Shown: positions 1-4,129 of the stretch, piece after piece
Layout: each line of letters begins with the position of its first letter
Position numbering within the stretch: the stretch's first letter is position 1
Source of the DNA: UBA4064 sp050179135
Lineage (GTDB): Bacteria; Desulfobacterota; Desulfobacteria; Desulfobacterales; Desulfatirhabdiaceae
Length of the DNA: 6,850 nucleotides
Assembly (NCBI GenBank): GCA_050179135.1
Contig: JBFXFK010000233.1
Location: 1-6,850 of the forward strand
Reading direction: 5' to 3'
Translations under genes and position numbers: made by a program
The notes under the pieces: generated by a model
The model's database searches: none
What the model was told of the DNA's origin: nothing
The model's input: the letters and a program-made list of their open reading frames with translations, nothing else

Positions 1-1486
1 CCTGTTCGAGTGTAATGGGTTTGACATCATCCGGAACCGCTTCCTTTCCGTATTTCCAGTTGAGGAACCGTTTTCCGGTAACCGGATACAGGGCATAAAT
101 CAGTTCGTCATCCAGATCAACGGCAAGTCCCTTGACATCCGCCTGGGCTTTTTCAAGCTCGGGTTCCAAAACCTGGGCCGGTCTGCATGTAATTGGCTCT
201 TCGCCCCTGGGATAGCCTTTCAGCGCCTTTTTCTGCAATTCTTCGTTAATCGGTACGGCTGTTTTGCCATACAGGCCATAGCACAGATCCTTGACCTGGC
301 CGGTGATCATTTTGTAGCGTTCGTTTTCATCATCAAACAGCACGTTGTTGACGGTCTGAATTCCCACAATCTGGCTGGTGGGCGTGACCAGCGGAATCTG
401 ACCCAGATCTTTTCTAACCCTTGGGAGTTCCGCATACACCTGGTCGATTTTGTCCAGCGCATTCATTTCCCGAAGCTGATTGACCAGGTTGGAGAGCATG
501 CCGCCCGGTGTCTGGTGCAGCAAGACATTGATATCGATGATGGACAGCTTGGTGTCATCCAGAAGGTGTTTGTACTTGGGACCGATTTCTTTTTCCAGAA
601 TTTCATTGATGGCGGCCAGTGCCTTGATATCAAAACCCGTATCCCGGTTGGTGCCGATCAGGGTCATGACCAGGGGCTCGATGGCCGGATGGGACGTCCG
701 ATACGCATAGGGAGACATGCAGGTATCGATGATGTCCACCCCGGCTTCGATGGCCTTGAGGTGGGACATGGATGACATGCCGGACGTGAAATGGCTGTGC
801 AGATGAATCGGGGCCTTGACCGTCTGTTTCAGAGCCTTGACAATGGCATAGGCATCGTAAGGTGCGATAAGACCGGCCATATCCTTGATGCAGATGCTGT
901 CAGCCCCCATGTCTTCCAGTTCTTTGGCTTTTTTGACATAATATTCCAGATTGTAAACCTCTCCGCCCATTCTGGGTTCGGTCATGGAATAGCAGATACA
1001 TCCCTGAAAATGTTTGCCGCATGCCTTGATGACGGGGACAACGGTTTCAAAGTTCCGGTAATCGTTCAGTGCGTCAAAGGTTCGGAAAATATCCATGCCG
1101 TTTGCGGCGGCCCGGTCAACAAACGCCTTGGCCACATCGTCCGCATAATTCCGATATCCCACCAGATTCTGTGCCCGAAGCAGCATTGAGAACGGTGTTT
1201 TTTTGACATAGCGTTTCAGTGTCCGGATTCGTTCCCATGGATCTTCGTTCAAAAACCGGTGCATGGTATCAAATGTGGCGCCGCCCCAGGTTTCCAGTGC
1301 CCAGAATCCGATTTCATCCATCATTTCGGCAATCGGTATCATGTCCTCGGTACGGCCCCGTGTTGCAAACAGGGACTGATGCCCATCCCGCAGGGTCAGA
1401 TCTTCGATTTTAACCGGATTTTCAGCCTTGGGCCGATCGTTGGCATAATTCATGTCTGTCATTCTAACTTGATCGTGGTCACTCAT
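1..1486 (-). CDS. Pyruvate/oxaloacetate carboxyltransferase, PycB/OadA/transcarboxylase 5S family (C-terminus cut by window edge)
   Basis: I translated the minus strand from 1486 to the left edge and found 495 codons with no stop. The family catalyses biotin-dependent carboxyl transfer between pyruvate and oxaloacetate in the cytoplasm. The TIM-barrel core shows DLTLRDGHQSL at residues 29-39 (metal and substrate site, Asp34), FWALETWGGATFD at 61-73, MLLRAQNLVGYR at 101-112, the carboxylated-lysine motif IKDMAG with Lys201, and the metal-binding HSH of HLHSHFTSG (His230, His232). PTSQIVGIQTVNN (369-381) marks the conserved carboxylase domain that follows. OadA and PycB proteins usually run on to a C-terminal biotinyl domain, whereas 5S subunits stop near 505 residues, so the missing end decides the subtype. 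An ATG at 1492 is in frame, but it lies only 3 bases after the AGGAG; the ATG at 1486 is 9 bases away and is preferred. The gene is last in the visible operon, 53 bases after the small gene. Family assignment is firm; physiological direction is inferred. Confidence 0.93.
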   Translation of the reverse strand, partial: MSDHDQVRMTDMNYANDRPKAENPVKIEDLTLRDGHQSLFATRGRTEDMIPIAEMMDEIGFWALETWGGATFDTMHRFLNEDPWERIRTLKRYVKKTPFSMLLRAQNLVGYRNYADDVAKAFVDRAAANGMDIFRTFDALNDYRNFETVVPVIKACGKHFQGCICYSMTEPRMGGEVYNLEYYVKKAKELEDMGADSICIKDMAGLIAPYDAYAIVKALKQTVKAPIHLHSHFTSGMSSMSHLKAIEAGVDIIDTCMSPYAYRTSHPAIEPLVMTLIGTNRDTGFDIKALAAINEILEKEIGPKYKHLLDDTKLSIIDINVLLHQTPGGMLSNLVNQLREMNALDKIDQVYAELPRVRKDLGQIPLVTPTSQIVGIQTVNNVLFDDENERYKMITGQVKDLCYGLYGKTAVPINEELQKKALKGYPRGEEPITCRPAQVLEPELEKAQADVKGLAVDLDDELIYALYPVTGKRFLNWKYGKEAVPDDVKPITLEQ

Positions 1487-1495
1487 GTTCATGTT

Positions 1496-1500
1496 CTCCT
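1496..1500 (-). promoter_or_regulatory. Ribosome binding site of the PycB/OadA-type gene
   Basis: AGGAG on the minus strand. It is 9 bases before the ATG at 1486 and only 3 bases before the in-frame ATG at 1492, which favours the downstream start. Confidence 0.75.
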
Positions 1501-1539
1501 CATCATCATATATGTTTAAAAGCGGTTAACTGTCTGTTT

Positions 1540-1770
1540 TTAGAGCCGTCCGGCTCCTTGAAACGTTCTCAACTGCATCAGATTCCGGTAATGCATGATA
1601 TCCTGACGGCCGCTCATGCCCCAGTATTTGGCAGATACCGGCGCTGCAGGAGCCGGTGGAATTGCCACAACCGGTTCAGCCATCTGAAGGCCTGCCAAGG
1701 CGTCTTCTTCAGCCCGGATATATGCAAACACACCCGAAACGGCTGCGGCTATTTTTTTTGATTTTTCCAT
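1540..1770 (-). CDS. Small OadG/MmdD-tail-like protein of the carboxyltransferase operon (76 aa)
   Basis: A 76-residue protein starting MEKSKKIAAAVSGVFAYI. The start at 1770 is supported by AAGGA with a 6-base gap. The frame stays open upstream to 1866, but that part overlaps the end of the 12S-type gene and has no reason to be translated. There are three visible parts: an Ala-rich helix ending in an acidic stretch (residues 5-27), a Pro/Ala linker (31-47), and a basic, Trp-containing tail YWGMSGRQDIMHYRNLMQLR (49-68). An Ala-rich IAAAV helix plus a W-x-x-x-GRQ-x-x-M-x-x-R tail resembles, from memory, the cytosolic end of oxaloacetate decarboxylase gamma (OadG) and methylmalonyl-CoA decarboxylase delta subunits. 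Those help assemble the carboxyltransferase subunits. The N-terminal membrane helix of OadG is absent, and there is no biotinyl Met-Lys motif, so it is not a biotin carrier. It lies 25 bases after the 12S-type gene and 53 before the 5S-type gene. A subunit or assembly role is inferred. Confidence 0.8.
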   Translation of the reverse strand: MEKSKKIAAAVSGVFAYIRAEEDALAGLQMAEPVVAIPPAPAAPVSAKYWGMSGRQDIMHYRNLMQLRTFQGAGRL

Positions 1771-1776
1771 AGCGTT

Positions 1777-1780
1777 TCCT
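1777..1780 (-). promoter_or_regulatory. Ribosome binding site of the small OadG-tail-like gene
   Basis: AGGA within AAAGGAAA on the minus strand, 6 bases before the ATG at 1770. It fixes the start of the 76-residue protein and argues against the longer open frame reaching 1866. Confidence 0.7.
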
Positions 1781-1795
1781 TTCTGGGCCCTACCC

Positions 1796-3349
1796 TTAGA
1801 CCGGGATGTTTCCATGTTTTTTGGGCGGACGGATTTCCCGTTTGGAACACATGATCTCCAGAGCATCGATCAGTCTGGGCCGGGTTTCGCTGGGCAGAAT
1901 AACCGCATCGATATAGCCTCTGCTGGCCGCACAATAGGGGTTGGAAAAGAGCGCATCGTATTCCAGAATTTTTTCTTTTCGTTTGGCAACCGGATCGGTG
2001 GCTGAGGTGATCTCTTTACGATGAATGATATTGGCGGCGCCTTCGGCGCCCATGACCGCAATCTGGGCTGTGGGCCAGGCAAAGGCCATATCTGCCCCCA
2101 GGTCTTTGGAGCACATGGCCAGATAGGATCCGCCGTAATCTTTGCGTGTTACCAGAAGCAGCTTGGGCACCGTGGCTTCGGAATAGCACCACAGCAGTTT
2201 GGCGCCATGCCGGATGATGCCGCCCCATTCCTGGTTGCTGCCGGGCAGATAACCGGGTACGTCCGCAATGGTCAGCATTGGAATGTTGAAGGCGTCGCAG
2301 AACCGGATAAACCGGGTGGCCTTGTCCGATGCATTGATATCCAGACATCCGGCCATGACCTTGGGCTGATTGGCGATGATCCCGATGGTCCGGCCATTCA
2401 GCCTGGCAAAACAGATGATGATGTTGGGGGCGTAATATTCATGCGGTTCATAGATTTCGCCGTTATCCACAATGGATTGAATCACCGCCTTCATATCATA
2501 GGACTGGTTCGGGCTGTCCGGAATGATTGAATTCAATGCCGGGTCCATCCGCCCGGGGTCATCTCCTGTCTGAACAACCGGGGGGTCTTCCATGTTGTTT
2601 GAGGGAAGATAGGACAGCAGTTTCTTGATCCGGGCAATGGCGTCCGAGTCGCTTTCACAGGCAAAATGCGCAACACCGCTTTTTTCGTTATGGGCCATGG
2701 CGCCGCCCAGATCCTCAAACGTGATTTCCTCACCGGTCACGGATTTGATGACCTCAGGACCCGTGATAAACATGTAACTGGTATTTTTAACCATAAAAAT
2801 CCAGTCTGTCATGGCCGGAGAATACACCGCGCCGCCGGCAGTGGTACCCAGAATGGCGGAAATCTGCGGAATGACACCCGATGCCTGGGCATTCCGGAAA
2901 AATATCTGTCCGAATCCGGAAAGGGCATCCACTCCTTCCTGAATCCGGGCGCCGCCGGAATCATTGATGCCGACAAACGGAACACCCGCTTTGAGGGCGA
3001 GATCCATGACCTTGCAGATTTTTTTTGCATGCATTTCGCCAAGCGAACCGCCCCGTGAGGTAAAATCCTGGGAAAAGGCAAAAACCGGTCGTCCATCCAC
3101 CAGCCCATGTCCCGTGATGACACCATCGCTGGGGATCTCGATTTTTTCCATTCCAAAATTGACACAGCGATGTGTGACAAACATGTCAATTTCCCGGAAT
3201 GTACCGGGATCAAACAGGATGTCCAGTCGTTCACGGGCTGTCATCTTCCCTTTTTCCTTTTCCTTGGCGACGGCCTTGTCGCCGCCCATCTTCAGGATTC
3301 GTTTTTCACGTTCCTGCAGATCCCTGATTTTGTCATTCACAATACCCAT
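1796..3349 (-). CDS. mmdA: Acyl-CoA carboxyltransferase, MmdA/PccB/transcarboxylase 12S family
   Basis: A complete protein of 517 residues, the usual length for this family, which transfers carboxyl groups between biotin and an acyl-CoA (propionyl-CoA/methylmalonyl-CoA) in the cytoplasm. Two crotonase-like halves are visible. The N-terminal half has SGGARIQEG (131-139) and the oxyanion-hole region GTTAGGAVYSPAMTD (168-182). The C-terminal half has VPGYLPG (364-370), GGIIRHGAK (376-384), RKDYGGSYLAM (402-412) and WPTAQIAVMGAEGA (425-438). The end, RPPKKHGNIPV, is the typical family tail. An ATG at 3355 is also in frame, but it lies only 2 bases after AGGA, whereas the ATG at 3349 lies 8 bases after it. 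It is the first gene of the operon seen here. The neighbouring 5S-type gene suggests a methylmalonyl-CoA:pyruvate transcarboxylase. Propionyl-CoA carboxylase or a methylmalonyl-CoA decarboxylase subunit are alternatives that sequence alone does not exclude. Confidence 0.94.
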   Translation of the reverse strand: MGIVNDKIRDLQEREKRILKMGGDKAVAKEKEKGKMTARERLDILFDPGTFREIDMFVTHRCVNFGMEKIEIPSDGVITGHGLVDGRPVFAFSQDFTSRGGSLGEMHAKKICKVMDLALKAGVPFVGINDSGGARIQEGVDALSGFGQIFFRNAQASGVIPQISAILGTTAGGAVYSPAMTDWIFMVKNTSYMFITGPEVIKSVTGEEITFEDLGGAMAHNEKSGVAHFACESDSDAIARIKKLLSYLPSNNMEDPPVVQTGDDPGRMDPALNSIIPDSPNQSYDMKAVIQSIVDNGEIYEPHEYYAPNIIICFARLNGRTIGIIANQPKVMAGCLDINASDKATRFIRFCDAFNIPMLTIADVPGYLPGSNQEWGGIIRHGAKLLWCYSEATVPKLLLVTRKDYGGSYLAMCSKDLGADMAFAWPTAQIAVMGAEGAANIIHRKEITSATDPVAKRKEKILEYDALFSNPYCAASRGYIDAVILPSETRPRLIDALEIMCSKREIRPPKKHGNIPV

Positions 3350-3357
3350 CTTCATTT

Positions 3358-3361
3358 TCCT
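3358..3361 (-). promoter_or_regulatory. Ribosome binding site of the MmdA-type gene
   Basis: AGGA within GAAAGGAAAATG on the minus strand. It is 8 bases from the ATG at 3349 and 2 bases from the ATG at 3355, so the second ATG is the likelier start. Confidence 0.65.
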
Positions 3362-3430
3362 TTCATCCGTTATATATCAATCCGTAAGTCAAACCACATG
3401 AAATAATATCCTTAATCGAGATGTTTGTAT

Positions 3431-3520
3431 TTTACATGGATGAACAGGATATACAGGATAAAGATTTCTATTCTGTTTTTTCATTATCCTGATCCTGTCA
3501 ATCCTGTATATCCTTGTGAA
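3431..3520. repeat. Long imperfect palindrome made of 9-base ATCCTGTNN units
   Basis: Arms 3431-3465 and 3486-3520 are reverse complements at 27 of 35 positions about a 20-base loop. Each arm is itself built from repeats of a core ATCCTG (or CAGGAT). GAT ends at 3441, 3450, 3459 and 3465 on the left. ATC starts at 3486, 3492, 3501 and 3510 on the right. The spacings are therefore 9-9-6 and 6-9-9, exactly mirrored. A second pairing register, shifted by one unit, gives a perfect 14-base match (3446-3459 with 3501-3514). The element lies about 80 bases upstream of the MmdA-type start. It resembles dispersed CAGGAT-type intergenic repeats known from environmental bacterial genomes; that resemblance is from memory. 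Confidence 0.8.
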
Positions 3521-4005
3521 TATTTTTTATGAGTTGCCTAACTGCTCAAAACGCAAAGGCACAGAGGGGGTGCCAGTAACACCTTCTATAACATGGCCGG
3601 ATTGTCAAGAGAAAAAAGAAATTTTTTGTGGCCACTGTGGGTGAAACCGGTCTTTCGATCCCTCTTTGACCAGGGACTACATCCAGGACAGAACCTGACT
3701 TTTCAATTCAATACCGTAAAGAGAGCTTTTCAGATGATGATTTGGGGAAGGCAACAGGAAGGAATTAGGCCATTATGTGATGATTCCTGGCCGATGACGC
3801 ACCCAAAATCTTTATCTGAAACTTAATTTTATATTATACTAACGATGCTGAATACAATTCAAGGAATAACCTCACCCATTTCTTTTTGCTTTTATGTCCA
3901 ATATCCGTGAATGAACGTGATTCATTTACGATCAAAATATAGTTACTTGGCAAACGATCATGAATCATTCCGGATGGTTCACCAACCGGATATGAAAATG
4001 GACCG
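3521..4005. other. Intergenic stretch without a convincing gene
   Basis: I see no recognisable coding region on either strand. Short open frames exist at 3593-3826 (plus) and 3834-4028 (minus), but neither has a ribosome binding site or a familiar motif. The stretch is AT-rich around 3820-3960. It contains a weak hairpin: TGATTCAT (3918-3925) pairs with ATGAATCA (3960-3967), and inner GATC pairs with GATC. No promoter with normal spacing for the carboxyltransferase operon could be identified, although one must lie somewhere between 3360 and 4129 if the operon is transcribed separately from the upstream gene. Confidence 0.6.
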
Positions 4006-4109
4006 GCCATCGTAACCCGGGATTCCAATCCTGGGAATCGAAATTTACCGCTTATCCCCGGGTATAGCTGCTTTTTGATGCCTTAGCCGCAACCCCGGGC
4101 TACGATGGC
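4006..4109. repeat. REP-like inverted repeat with CCCGGG cores
   Basis: GCCATCGTAACCCGGG (4006-4021) is the reverse complement of 4094-4109 at 15 of 16 positions. Between the arms lie a further CCCCGGG copy (4056-4062) and a small hairpin, GATTCC (4021-4026) with GGAATC (4034-4039). The element starts 21 bases past the stop codon of the dockerin-containing gene. There it could stabilise the 3' end of the message or slow transcription, but neither strand shows the U-run of a classical intrinsic terminator. The pattern resembles dispersed extragenic palindromes; copies elsewhere in the genome cannot be seen from here. Confidence 0.7.
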
Positions 4110-4129
4110 TCGTTCAATCGCCTGTGTTA

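Noticed and set aside
791..1189. Plus-strand open frame of 132 codons and similar long frames opposite the carboxyltransferase genes (for example 2021-2530)
   Set aside because: They lie antisense to strongly conserved coding sequence on the minus strand and have no motifs of their own.
3371..3392. TTGACT (3392-3387) and TATATA (3376-3371) just before the MmdA-type gene
   Set aside because: The spacer is 10 bases, too short for a sigma-70 promoter, and the second hexamer lies almost on the ribosome binding site.
3431..3520. Possible CRISPR-like array
   Set aside because: The units are 9 bases, mirrored into a palindrome and not separated by unique spacers.
3585..3608. Promoter-like TTGACA (3608-3603) and TATAGA (3590-3585) on the minus strand
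   Set aside because: The hexamers are separated by only 12 bases, far from the usual 17, so it is not listed as a promoter.
3593..3826. Plus-strand open frame of 77 codons in the intergenic region
   Set aside because: It has no ribosome binding site and no recognisable motif, its composition is unlike a folded protein, and all neighbours are on the other strand.
3834..4028. Minus-strand open frame of 64 codons
   Set aside because: It begins inside the REP-like element, lacks a ribosome binding site and shows no familiar sequence.
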